Part shown: piece by piece, positions 14,775 through 22,502 of the stretch
How the letters are laid out: the number at the start of each line of letters is the position of its first letter
How positions within the stretch are numbered: the stretch's first letter is position 1
Source: a virus
IMG/VR virus record: IMGVR_UViG_3300013131_000256
Span: 1 to 23,087 of that record
Direction: 5' to 3' (one strand)
Length of the DNA: 23,087 bases
Notes under the pieces: generated by a model
Database searches by the model: none
What the model was told of the DNA's origin: nothing
Seen by the model: only the letters and a program-made list of their open reading frames with translations
Translations under genes and position numbers: made by a program

Positions 14775-15087
14775 TTTGCATAGATCCTATTTTTTCTAAT
14801 TTGTCGATTATGTTAGATAAGCCGTCCATATTAGTTATCACTGCTTTAGTATATCTACTAGCTTGTGTGCCTAATTGTTTATACATAGTATTTTCTAGAT
14901 CTGACACTTCTAGATCATCTAACATGTTTATTAACGCCTCTTCAAATGCATATACCTGATCATATAATTCTGATAATCGATCAGCTACTCCTTGTAAATC
15001 TTCAAATCCTTCTGATATTAATTTTTTATCGTTTGATTTAAGTTTACCGGCAAATAATTTGGCATATCTTGATTTTAAATCTGACAT
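14761..15087 (-). CDS. Small helical prohead-block protein
   Basis: 108 residues. The start is the ATG at 15087 (MSDLKSRYAKLFAGKL) preceded by AAGGA at the right distance; a longer reading beginning at 15204 would overlap the previous gene and has no RBS. The N-terminal basic part reaches ISE26|G27, a good (L/I)xE site. The remainder is an acidic helical, coiled-coil-like segment (LQGVADRLSELYDQVYAFEE). No known family. Position and composition suggest a prohead core component. Confidence 0.75.
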   Translation of the reverse strand: MSDLKSRYAKLFAGKLKSNDKKLISEGFEDLQGVADRLSELYDQVYAFEEALINMLDDLEVSDLENTMYKQLGTQASRYTKAVITNMDGLSNIIDKLEKIGSMQNEEI

Positions 15088-15094
15088 ATTATCC

Positions 15095-15373
15095 TTAAAT
15101 ATTAATTTCTCTAGGAATGTTTCCAAATACGTCTGGCATAATACCTGTACCTCTTTTACCCGGTACGTTGAACGGCCCGTATAAACTAGCATGTGACGAA
15201 TCAAATAAGCTATTAAAAAACTTTTTACCGTTCTTTGGATTACCTAATTGTGCATTTGCTATAGGAGAAATGTTAGTTCCTAAAATAGTTCCGGTTCCTA
15301 ATTGACCTGGATTACTTGGACCATATGCGGATGAATGGGCCAAATCTATTAAACCTCTATTTGGTGCTGCCAT
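15095..15373 (-). CDS. Small Gly/Pro-rich protein with two copies of an HxSxYGP...GTG motif
   Basis: 92 residues, unknown family. It contains two similar segments: HSSAYGPSNPGQLGTGTI (about 13-30) and HASLYGPFNVPGKRGTGIMP (about 60-79), an internal duplication. Low in charge, rich in Gly, Asn, Pro; no membrane segment. It follows the protease gene with one base between them, preceded by GGAG inside the protease end. It may be a small capsid or prohead component. Both copies carrying the same aromatic-Gly-Pro core suggests a repeated binding unit. Confidence 0.7.
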   Translation of the reverse strand: MAAPNRGLIDLAHSSAYGPSNPGQLGTGTILGTNISPIANAQLGNPKNGKKFFNSLFDSSHASLYGPFNVPGKRGTGIMPDVFGNIPREINI

Positions 15374-15374
15374 A

Positions 15375-15980
15375 TTAGAACTCCATAATTATATCGGAAA
15401 TAATACGTTCGATATTTCCGTATTTGTTAGATGTATTTTTATTAATGCCTTCATTAACAGGTGAAAGAAATGCTCCATGCGTCGATGGATTACTAACAAA
15501 GTCAAAAGCAATCAATTCAAAATCGGGTTGAACTTCCATTGAGGTGCTACCTTCACGCATAACTTCTTTTACAGAACCTAATCCACGTGAACTAATACCT
15601 AATTTAATTCCTGATTGAAACAATGCTTTTAATATATTACCAGACGGTGTTGGCAGTACTTCGACAGTGCCTACCAAATCATTTCCGTTCCAGCCCATCG
15701 ACAAAACATTATGAGATACGTTATTTAAATTGACCACTGAGCTATCTGGATGGTCTAATTCTCCTAATGCCCTACGTTCTGCTATATACGTCGATTGATA
15801 CTTTTTTGCTTCACGCATTAACGTTTCCATTGGATATACACGGCCGTTTTGGTTACGTGCATCCGCTCTTTGAAGAACGCCTGTAACAATTAATTTACCG
15901 TTATTATTAGCTAACGATTCGTTAATTTGTTGAGGTGATACTTCAAATAGGCTATAATCGACAATTAATTGTTTAGACAT
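15375..15980 (-). CDS. 21: Prohead core protease, T4 gp21-like
   Basis: 201 residues (T4 gp21 is 212). Family motifs: GRVYPMETLMREAKKY, the catalytic His in ELDHP (H77), the catalytic Ser in GISSRGLG (S130 or S131), and FDFVSNPS with D160 as possible third member. It is a serine protease with the herpesvirus-assemblin-like fold; it is activated in the finished prohead, cuts scaffold, capsid and internal proteins after (L/I)xE, and then degrades itself. Possible self-cleavage sites here are INE21|S and VNE177|G. The start has GAGGA, which overlaps the stop of the upstream gene. It lies between portal and scaffold genes as in T4. Confidence 0.93.
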   Translation of the reverse strand: MSKQLIVDYSLFEVSPQQINESLANNNGKLIVTGVLQRADARNQNGRVYPMETLMREAKKYQSTYIAERRALGELDHPDSSVVNLNNVSHNVLSMGWNGNDLVGTVEVLPTPSGNILKALFQSGIKLGISSRGLGSVKEVMREGSTSMEVQPDFELIAFDFVSNPSTHGAFLSPVNEGINKNTSNKYGNIERIISDIIMEF

Positions 15981-15984
15981 TTTA

Positions 15985-16785
15985 TTATCCTCTACGTGCT
16001 AAGGTTGTATAAGGTGATATAGTACCATCAAATGTTGGGCCAGGCATTGTAGATGTTGTTCCCCAATATCTATCCAATCCATTAGTAGTAGTACTTACAG
16101 ATGCTGTCGTAGATGCAAAAGTTGTACTAATACCAGGAGCTCCGCCTTCATTAACATGTGTTATAGTTAATGATCCAGACCCAGCTGCAATTGTCGGAGT
16201 AAATAATGTACTAGGAGCAATTGTATTTGTAAATCCGGCAACAACTGCAGTAGCTGCTTGATTATTGATAGCTGCATAAAATCTACTAATTAAACTTCCG
16301 GTAATATTACCTCCGTTTTCAGCATTTGTATATGAAGCTGTCACTAAACCAGACAATCCTGTAGTATTTGTATACGAATATCCTGTTGATCCTGATACAA
16401 CTAAGAATCTAAATTTTCTTGTTGAATTTACGTGATTATATGAATAGTCGATAGTTCCATCATAGGTAGAAACATCAAAATAATATTCATGTAGTCCAGC
16501 GCCAGATCCAGTTACAGTGTTTGTCAATGTACTAACCCATTCAAATTTATTAACTTCTGCTACATGGCCTACAATCGATGGACTAGATCCGCCAGCGCTT
16601 GCAGCTGCAGTTGTCGGGTCGGCTGAGCTATATAAACTCTCATTGATAATAAGTGGATCATCCCACATTGCTTTGTTTGATTCGCGAATGTATTCTTGGC
16701 GAGCAGCTTCCATACCCTTGCTTTCAATTAAACTTTTAATACGTGGCTGTCTTACATAGTCACGCCAATCGATAAAATGGCTCAT
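15985..16785 (-). CDS. Prohead-block structural protein: helical leader plus Ser/Thr/Gly-rich domain
   Basis: 266 residues, no known family. Residues 1-50 are helical and charged (WRDYVRQPRIKSLIESKG) and end at LIINE49|S, a good prohead-protease site. After that the protein changes to a low-charge Ser/Thr/Gly-rich beta-type domain. This suggests a leader that takes the beta domain into or onto the prohead and is then removed. It overlaps the previous gene by ATGA and has AAGGA before its start, so it is made with the prohead genes. Could be an inner-head or decoration protein; which one cannot be told. Confidence 0.65.
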   Translation of the reverse strand: MSHFIDWRDYVRQPRIKSLIESKGMEAARQEYIRESNKAMWDDPLIINESLYSSADPTTAAASAGGSSPSIVGHVAEVNKFEWVSTLTNTVTGSGAGLHEYYFDVSTYDGTIDYSYNHVNSTRKFRFLVVSGSTGYSYTNTTGLSGLVTASYTNAENGGNITGSLISRFYAAINNQAATAVVAGFTNTIAPSTLFTPTIAAGSGSLTITHVNEGGAPGISTTFASTTASVSTTTNGLDRYWGTTSTMPGPTFDGTISPYTTLARRG

Positions 16786-17819
16786 TGCGATAATTCCTTT
16801 AATTTATTTGAGATTCTAACAATACGTTCATTAATTTTTGAAAATCGTAAACTTGTTGATTTCCAAAAATGATTTGATTGTACACCCATTTCTGTTTTTA
16901 AACGTAGATTGTTATGTACAATTTTTTCCATTTCGCTTAACATGCGATTAACTTCCATTATACCGGCATTAACTTTTTGTGCCGGTGTTGAAGTAGGATC
17001 TTTTTTATAGTCTCTATATGATACTGCTTCTTCGATGCTGTATCCTGACGGTGATTTATATTCAACACTCTTATGCAAAAATCCTTTACGCTTAAGTGCG
17101 TCAAATATTGCAATAATTGCTTCCGATGTCGGATATCCATTTCTTTCTGCTATCTTATCAACAAAAGCTGTAACTAACTTATCCATTTGTGGATTGACAG
17201 CTTCATTGATAGGCTGTACACCGTACATTTCAGACATCATTTTTTTATATGCTGATTTATTTTCGTTCCATATTGGTTTGAAAATTTTATTAGTCTTTTT
17301 AACTGGCATCATTCCGCCCTGTTTTAAAGTATCGTCATCAGCTTTACCAAATGCATATGGAGTTTGATATCCAGGTACTCCAGCAGTAGTTGACATTTCA
17401 TTTACTGATGAACTATACAATTCAATACCATTATCATTTAAAACTCGAGTCAATGTATCAAATATATCTTGATCTTCTGTAGCAAATACGTTACTTCCGT
17501 ATGTCACAATGTCTTTACTTTGTAATGCGGCGCGTAAATCATAATCATCACGTATAGCTTCAACTGCCTTACGTGCATCACGATTGGAAATTTCTACGTA
17601 GTATGGCTCATCGACACCTAAGGCATTTTCTTCCATCTTAGCAACAGTACCTAATCGTTTATGTAAATACTTATCTGATTTATCAATGTCGCCATCATTA
17701 TCAATATCCTTGTCATCCAAGTCTTCAAAATCTTCTTCTGCTTCTTTGTCAGATATACGATCAACTTTAGCTTCATTTAAAAGCTGAAAATGTCTTTCTA
17801 TGTCTTTTAAAAAACTCAT
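16782..17819 (-). CDS. Prohead core/internal protein with EF-hand-like calcium loop
   Basis: 345 residues. The leader KDIERHFQLLNE16|A ends in a LxE protease site. Residues 38-49 form a full EF-hand loop: D38, D40, D42, G43, D44, I45, D46 and D49, in an acidic region and followed by KYLHKRLGTV. Then comes a segment with YYVEISNRDARKAVEAIRDD, a linker (GVPGYQTPYAFGKADDDTL), and two helical parts. Similar EF-hand sequences occur in prohead genes of marine T4-like phages, as I recall; no function is established. ATGA overlaps join it to both neighbours, and GGGAG precedes the start. Likely a core protein cut during maturation. Confidence 0.7.
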   Translation of the reverse strand: MSFLKDIERHFQLLNEAKVDRISDKEAEEDFEDLDDKDIDNDGDIDKSDKYLHKRLGTVAKMEENALGVDEPYYVEISNRDARKAVEAIRDDYDLRAALQSKDIVTYGSNVFATEDQDIFDTLTRVLNDNGIELYSSSVNEMSTTAGVPGYQTPYAFGKADDDTLKQGGMMPVKKTNKIFKPIWNENKSAYKKMMSEMYGVQPINEAVNPQMDKLVTAFVDKIAERNGYPTSEAIIAIFDALKRKGFLHKSVEYKSPSGYSIEEAVSYRDYKKDPTSTPAQKVNAGIMEVNRMLSEMEKIVHNNLRLKTEMGVQSNHFWKSTSLRFSKINERIVRISNKLKELSQ

Positions 17820-18124
17820 GCTACTCCCTGACGTTTAAATAAATAAACAGATGCGGCTGTCCCGCCTGATATTTTACTAATAGAAAAATCATATACGCTT
17901 TTTGCGGTAAGATCGCCTAAATTCAATGTCCCGCCGTTTGATAAGCTTGCAGTTGCGCCGCCGGCTGCTACTACCATAATAGCTCCGTATCCGTAATTTG
18001 ATCCGGTAAAATCAACTTGACCGGAAGTATATTGATATGAAGTAATATATTTGCCAGGATGTCCTAAACGTTCAAATTGACTAGCAGCAGTAGCTGTATA
18101 TGTATATGGTCCTTGTTCTGGCAT
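17816..18124 (-). CDS. Small beta-rich virion protein
   Basis: 102 residues, Gly/Ser/Thr/Tyr-rich, with SYQYTSGQVDFTGSNYGYGA and ending VYLFKRQGVA. No charged helical leader, so unlike its neighbours it does not look like a core protein. I recall similar small proteins beside the portal gene in aquatic T4-like phages, without known function. A single compact beta domain is likely, perhaps decorating head or portal vertex. It starts 2 nt after the upstream stop, with AAGGA, and its stop overlaps the next start (ATGA). Confidence 0.65.
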   Translation of the reverse strand: MPEQGPYTYTATAASQFERLGHPGKYITSYQYTSGQVDFTGSNYGYGAIMVVAAGGATASLSNGGTLNLGDLTAKSVYDFSISKISGGTAASVYLFKRQGVA

Positions 18125-18125
18125 A

Positions 18126-18962
18126 TTATCCTTTTACCTTATTTAATTCGTCTACTAATTCATAGTATTTTAACATAGTAACAATATCTTTATCTTCAAT
18201 CGTATGTTTCTTATTTAATTGAGATAATAAATTAGATACTTCTGTTAATTTAATACGTACTACTTTACTAGGTACAGATGTTTTAAGTTTACCAAGTTGT
18301 TCTTGTAAAGTTTTAATTTCTTTAGATACATACTTTTTAAGTCCAATTGAGTTACTCACATTGTTAATGTATTCACGTAACATACCTTTTTGAGGAGCCG
18401 TTAACACTGAATACTTTTCGTTGAACTTATCAATAAGAATTTTTGAAGCTAAAATTTGCAAATCTTTGTTTTCAGCTACTAATGCAGAATTAGTACTATT
18501 TTTACGTTCTGGACTAGCAACATGCTCAATAATAGTGAACTTGTTAACTACGTATTCTTTTGGATCATCTGCTTCGGCATATTCAAATAATTTATATGCT
18601 GCAGCATGTAATTTATAATTACTAACTCGTGCTTTGAAGAATTCTTCAATATCATATGTAGCACGAATTTCTTTAATTAGATTATATTTTTCACGCTTTA
18701 AACCCGTTTCATTAATGGCTTTACGTGCCGTCACAACTGCAGATACAAATAAATCCGCTTTGGCATCGTTAAACTTTTCTTCGTGAAGTGAACGATATAA
18801 TTTAAGTTCTTGTCCTAAAAGAGAATTTAATTTGAAATTTCTTTTAATGATACGTAATGCTTTAGAATCACGGTTATTCATTGTATCCGATGCTACTTGT
18901 CTTACCAATAGTTCGAATATCAAACCGGTATTTTTTACTTTTGAATGTTTAATTCGTTTCAT
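18126..18962 (-). CDS. Conserved helical protein downstream of the portal gene, function unknown
   Basis: 278 residues, basic and almost all helical: KRIKHSKVKNTGLIFELLVR at the start, then NNRDSKALRIIKRNF, LYRSLHEEKFNDAKADLF, and a C-terminal coiled-coil-like stretch. No membrane segment or catalytic motif. I recognise the KHSKVKNTGLIFELL start from other aquatic T4-like phages, where it also follows portal, but no role is known to me. IFE17|L could be a protease site, though the motif may equally be structural. The start has AGGA and a late-promoter-like motif, so it likely opens the prohead transcript. Confidence 0.75.
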   Translation of the reverse strand: MKRIKHSKVKNTGLIFELLVRQVASDTMNNRDSKALRIIKRNFKLNSLLGQELKLYRSLHEEKFNDAKADLFVSAVVTARKAINETGLKREKYNLIKEIRATYDIEEFFKARVSNYKLHAAAYKLFEYAEADDPKEYVVNKFTIIEHVASPERKNSTNSALVAENKDLQILASKILIDKFNEKYSVLTAPQKGMLREYINNVSNSIGLKKYVSKEIKTLQEQLGKLKTSVPSKVVRIKLTEVSNLLSQLNKKHTIEDKDIVTMLKYYELVDELNKVKG

Positions 18963-18986
18963 TAAATGCGTCCTGTTAGTACGTAT

Positions 18987-19002
18987 ATTTTTAATAAATA
19001 TG
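18987..19002 (-). promoter_or_regulatory. Late-promoter-like motif before the prohead block
   Basis: The coding strand reads CATATTTATTAAAAAT; core ATATTTAT at 18994-19001, 31 nt before the ATG of the 278-residue gene. It lies in the 57-nt gap after the portal stop codon and would drive the long run of close-packed prohead genes to the terminator after bS21, since no other good copy of the motif is seen in that 5.5 kb. Confidence 0.55.
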
Positions 19003-19019
19003 TGTCTAGTTACAAACTA

Positions 19020-20894
19020 TTAATCTAATAACTGTCGTTCATCTAACATAGTTCCTGCATCATCGTCTTGTACATCTTCAATCAATGTTTGTTTAAGAAC
19101 TTTTGGCGATTTAAATTTAGATTTTAATGTGTCTATTAAATTTTTAGATGAAATATTTTCCGTACTTAACGGCGATCCGCCTTTAAAGTTATGTTGTAAT
19201 GGCGACTTATCGGCACTAAAAGTTTTAGTTAATTCTTTGGCTCCTAATGGATCTCTACCATGCGGACTAGAATGTTTGCCCCATGTACTAGCATCTTTAG
19301 GTCTACCTGGGCCGGCTACATGTTCTTGTTCAATTGGAAGGTCGCCTATTTTATTGGCTACATGCATACTTGCAATGTCATGCGGCGTACCAAAACTCAT
19401 GTTAGTCTTAACCGGATCATTACCTTCTGATTTAATTTGTTCCTTGCGGAAGTCTTGTTTAAGATCTTCAATAACCTGCTCTTGTTCTGTTGCCCATTCT
19501 TGTTGAGTCATTCCGTAAATATTTTCGTAAATCCATTTTTCAGAAAACATTCCGCTTTCTTTAAGATTACCTGCCAAATCTACTTTAGTAGCCAAAGTTT
19601 CTAACTTTTGCTTTTCGTAAATTAGTGACGGATTGGTTAATGATAAACTAAAGTTAGTTAAATCTTCATCTTCAAATCCTTGTGCATATAAATGTACAAT
19701 TGCAATCTTTGTTAACTCTGATACAAATATCTTTTGTAGACGTTCTATTGTTCTTGCAAAACGTACATCTTCTGCCGCTAACGTTGCTTTACCTTCAACT
19801 CCCTCATCATATCCTAAAAATGCTTTTGGAATTTTTAATGCGGCATGCATTTTATTTCTTAAGTATTCAATGTCTTCAATTTGGCCATCATTACTTAAAC
19901 CATTTAATGTATCAATAGATGTTCCAGACTCTCCTCCGCGTACTGGTAAGAAATAATCTTCTAACATGTTTTGCATATTAAATTTAAGATTATATTGACC
20001 CGTAGTTTCATCTATATACGGAATCTTTTTCATCTTTTGGACAATACTATCGATATGTGCATCTACTTCTGCCGGTGGTAAATTACCTACATCTATTTTA
20101 AAAATACGTCTCTCGGGTGCACGCATGATACGATGAATTAACATTGCATCTTCCATCAATGTCAATTGTTTGAAAATCTTACGTGCTGGCTCAATCATTG
20201 ATTTGCCGTATGGAAGGAAGTTTGTATCGGATATTAATCGGAAGTGTGCTACTTGATAATTTTCCAACGGAGCTCTTTCTGTTTTAGTACGTCCGGCTGC
20301 ATACATTGTATGACTACCCTCAAATAAAAATCTATATGCATATGGATTATCTGGATCATATCCTTCTTCACGACGTACTTCGTATGCTGAAAGTGGTACT
20401 ACGTTAATAATACCTAATTCATCTTCAATATCTAAATATAAAAAGAAATCTCCATACTTACATGCGTTACGAATCCATGGCCATAAATTATAATCTATGT
20501 TAAGAATATCGTAAAATAAATTACGTAATACTTTATATACTTCATTGTTAGGCGTGCGAATAGTTAAAGTATCTCCGTCGGCATCTTTTACTGTTGATTC
20601 ATCTGCATAGATATCTAATGCTGATGATAGAATTGGATCCATATCCATTGTTTCGTAGTCAGAAAACAATTCTAACTTTGAAGTATGAAATGTATACGAT
20701 TGATTATATGTACCATATGACTGTCCACGTTGCAATCCGGCAAATCGGTCTATATACCTATTACTTGATAATGCTCCAGATGATTGAAGTCTGTTAGTAT
20801 CAATTACTTTTAATCTGTTTTTGGCTATTCGCCTAACAACTACATTTGTTGAAAATAAACGTCGTAGTCGATTCGATAATGAAGTGTCTGCCAT
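19020..20894 (-). CDS. 20: Portal protein, T4 gp20-like
   Basis: 624 residues (T4 gp20 is 524). Typical gp20 sequence: MDMDPILSSALDIYADEST, the segment YNLWPWIRNACKYGDFFLYL, then MEDAMLIHRIMRAPERRIF, IEDIEYLRNKMHAALKIPK and FLGYDEG. Twelve copies form the ring at one head vertex that starts head assembly and through which DNA passes. The extra length is in the C-terminus after about residue 500, a charged, Pro/Gly/Ser-rich tail (GPGRPKDASTWGKHSSPHGR). A late motif lies only 15 nt before the ATG and no good SD is seen. It directly follows the terminase gene. Confidence 0.94.
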   Translation of the reverse strand: MADTSLSNRLRRLFSTNVVVRRIAKNRLKVIDTNRLQSSGALSSNRYIDRFAGLQRGQSYGTYNQSYTFHTSKLELFSDYETMDMDPILSSALDIYADESTVKDADGDTLTIRTPNNEVYKVLRNLFYDILNIDYNLWPWIRNACKYGDFFLYLDIEDELGIINVVPLSAYEVRREEGYDPDNPYAYRFLFEGSHTMYAAGRTKTERAPLENYQVAHFRLISDTNFLPYGKSMIEPARKIFKQLTLMEDAMLIHRIMRAPERRIFKIDVGNLPPAEVDAHIDSIVQKMKKIPYIDETTGQYNLKFNMQNMLEDYFLPVRGGESGTSIDTLNGLSNDGQIEDIEYLRNKMHAALKIPKAFLGYDEGVEGKATLAAEDVRFARTIERLQKIFVSELTKIAIVHLYAQGFEDEDLTNFSLSLTNPSLIYEKQKLETLATKVDLAGNLKESGMFSEKWIYENIYGMTQQEWATEQEQVIEDLKQDFRKEQIKSEGNDPVKTNMSFGTPHDIASMHVANKIGDLPIEQEHVAGPGRPKDASTWGKHSSPHGRDPLGAKELTKTFSADKSPLQHNFKGGSPLSTENISSKNLIDTLKSKFKSPKVLKQTLIEDVQDDDAGTMLDERQLLD

Positions 20895-20902
20895 ACTTTA
20901 TG

Positions 20903-20919
20903 TTTTTATATAAATATCA
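20903..20919 (-). promoter_or_regulatory. 20: Late-promoter-like motif upstream of the portal gene
   Basis: The coding strand reads GATATTTATATAAAAAC, overlapping the terminase stop codon TGA; core ATATTTAT at 20910-20917, 15 nt before the ATG. TTACTATG before it can pair loosely with CATAAAGTA after it (2-nt bulge); I regard that pairing as weak. Confidence 0.55.
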
Positions 20920-22482
20920 TAGTAACCATTTAAGACCGTTACTATCTCCGTTCCAGTCCCATGATCCATTTGAAGAATTTTTAGAAGAATAGATGCTAGG
21001 ATTAACTTTACCAAAATGACCTAACGATTTTCTAGAAAGATCTATTCCTTGTTGACGTAAACGTAATGCCGTATCTCGTACCCATAATGCAATTGCAAAT
21101 GACATTACCAAGTCGTCATTATAACCGCGCTGTGCTTCCGCTCTGCTACCGTTCCAGATAAATACATACAATTCATCTGTTAATCTTCTACTTTTTACGA
21201 TAGGACCTTTTTCTCTAAAATAAGTTTCTAGTTTAGAAATCATTAACGGTCTTGTTTTTGATGTAGTAGAAAATCCTGGAACTTTGTCTGATTTGGATTT
21301 TAAATCATATCCTTTAGACAAATGTACATCTTCGTCTACATATGCATCTTGTCGATATGAATAGTATAAATTTTCATAGTTACGATCAATTGCTATTTGT
21401 ATAACAGCCCATCCTATATTTGCATTTTCAATAACTAGCAATGCATTGTTATAATCAGTAGCGACAGATACTAGCATATTGCCGTATTCCGTAGTTCCTA
21501 TCTTTCCACGATACTCTGCTACTTGTGTCATGGTTTCAATTTCTAACACATGGAATGCGGAATAATCGGCGCCGTCGCCTCGAGCAACGTCAGCTACTAC
21601 TACATAACTTTTATTATAATCTGGATAGTCCCATACCCAATAGTTACTATCAAATCCTCGTTTTTCGATAGGATCTTTTACATATGTTTGCTCATACCAT
21701 TGTATAACCGGGCCATCTACGACAGTGTGTCCAGATGATATAAAGTCACAATCACATTCTTGCGCCGCTTCTTTATCTCCTAACAATCTTGTTTGTTCTT
21801 CTCTCCATGTTTCATTACGATCTGGATGTACTGTCCAGTGTAGTTTAATTGGATTGAATTGTCCTCCCGCTTCAGCATCTACCCATAATTTATGAAACAA
21901 GTTACCGGTACCGTTAGGTGTTGATAATATAATAGCACCTCCACCTGTCGCCAATGTTTGTTGAGCTGATGTCCATATTTCATCAATACCTTTAATAAAG
22001 GCAGCTTCATCTATTACTAACAATGACAATGCTTCTGAACGACCCGATGTCCCTGCACTAGAAACGGCTTTGATTTGCGATCCGTTTTTAAATCTTAGTG
22101 ATAATTTATTATCTTCAATTGATTTACCTTTCAACCAACCCGGCAAATTATCATGCATCACTCTTACTTTTGTTACTAAGTTTTTAGCAACGTCTTGAGT
22201 TGTAGCAATTACTAATACGTTAAAGTCATTTTTAAATAACATTGCCCAAAGAGCATATCCTGCAGTTAAAGTAGATATACCTAACTGTCTAGACTTAAGA
22301 ATAATATTATATCGGTTATCATGTAGACTATGTAAAGTATCTTCTTGGAAAGGATACAAATTAAAATACATCTTTCCTTTTGTAGGGTGTTGAATAATAC
22401 AGTATTTACGCATAAAATGTACAGGGTCAGCTGCACATTTTTTATACTCTTCTGCTATAATTTCTTTTAATGATTTTGACAT
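20917..22482 (-). CDS. 17: Terminase large subunit, T4 gp17-like
   Basis: 521 residues (T4 gp17 is 610; the difference is mainly at the N-terminus). ATPase domain: Walker A KSRQLGIST (63-71), Walker B LLVIDEA (154-160, D158 and E159), coupling motif STPNGTGN (187-194). Nuclease domain: D298 in VVADVARGDGADYSAF, E352 in LVIENANIG and D456/D457 in YNDDLVMSF, the acidic residues that bind metal in gp17. The enzyme pumps DNA into the prohead through the portal and cuts the concatemer. The small subunit gp16 is not in this window. The start has no clear SD; the gap of 20 nt before it contains TTCTTTATATTAAA, a poor copy of the late motif. Confidence 0.96.
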   Translation of the reverse strand: MSKSLKEIIAEEYKKCAADPVHFMRKYCIIQHPTKGKMYFNLYPFQEDTLHSLHDNRYNIILKSRQLGISTLTAGYALWAMLFKNDFNVLVIATTQDVAKNLVTKVRVMHDNLPGWLKGKSIEDNKLSLRFKNGSQIKAVSSAGTSGRSEALSLLVIDEAAFIKGIDEIWTSAQQTLATGGGAIILSTPNGTGNLFHKLWVDAEAGGQFNPIKLHWTVHPDRNETWREEQTRLLGDKEAAQECDCDFISSGHTVVDGPVIQWYEQTYVKDPIEKRGFDSNYWVWDYPDYNKSYVVVADVARGDGADYSAFHVLEIETMTQVAEYRGKIGTTEYGNMLVSVATDYNNALLVIENANIGWAVIQIAIDRNYENLYYSYRQDAYVDEDVHLSKGYDLKSKSDKVPGFSTTSKTRPLMISKLETYFREKGPIVKSRRLTDELYVFIWNGSRAEAQRGYNDDLVMSFAIALWVRDTALRLRQQGIDLSRKSLGHFGKVNPSIYSSKNSSNGSWDWNGDSNGLKWLL

Positions 22483-22502
22483 AACTGTTTAATATAAAGA
22501 AT

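Noticed and set aside
15088-15204. 39-codon N-terminal extension of the 108-residue gene
   Set aside because: It overlaps the end of the preceding gene in another frame, has no RBS, and the ATG at 15087 has a well-placed AAGGA.
716-20919. Reading TATAAATA on the plus strand as classical T4 late promoters for rightward transcription
   Set aside because: There are no plus-strand genes to express, and the copies lie consistently just before minus-strand starts. An antisense function cannot be fully ruled out from sequence.
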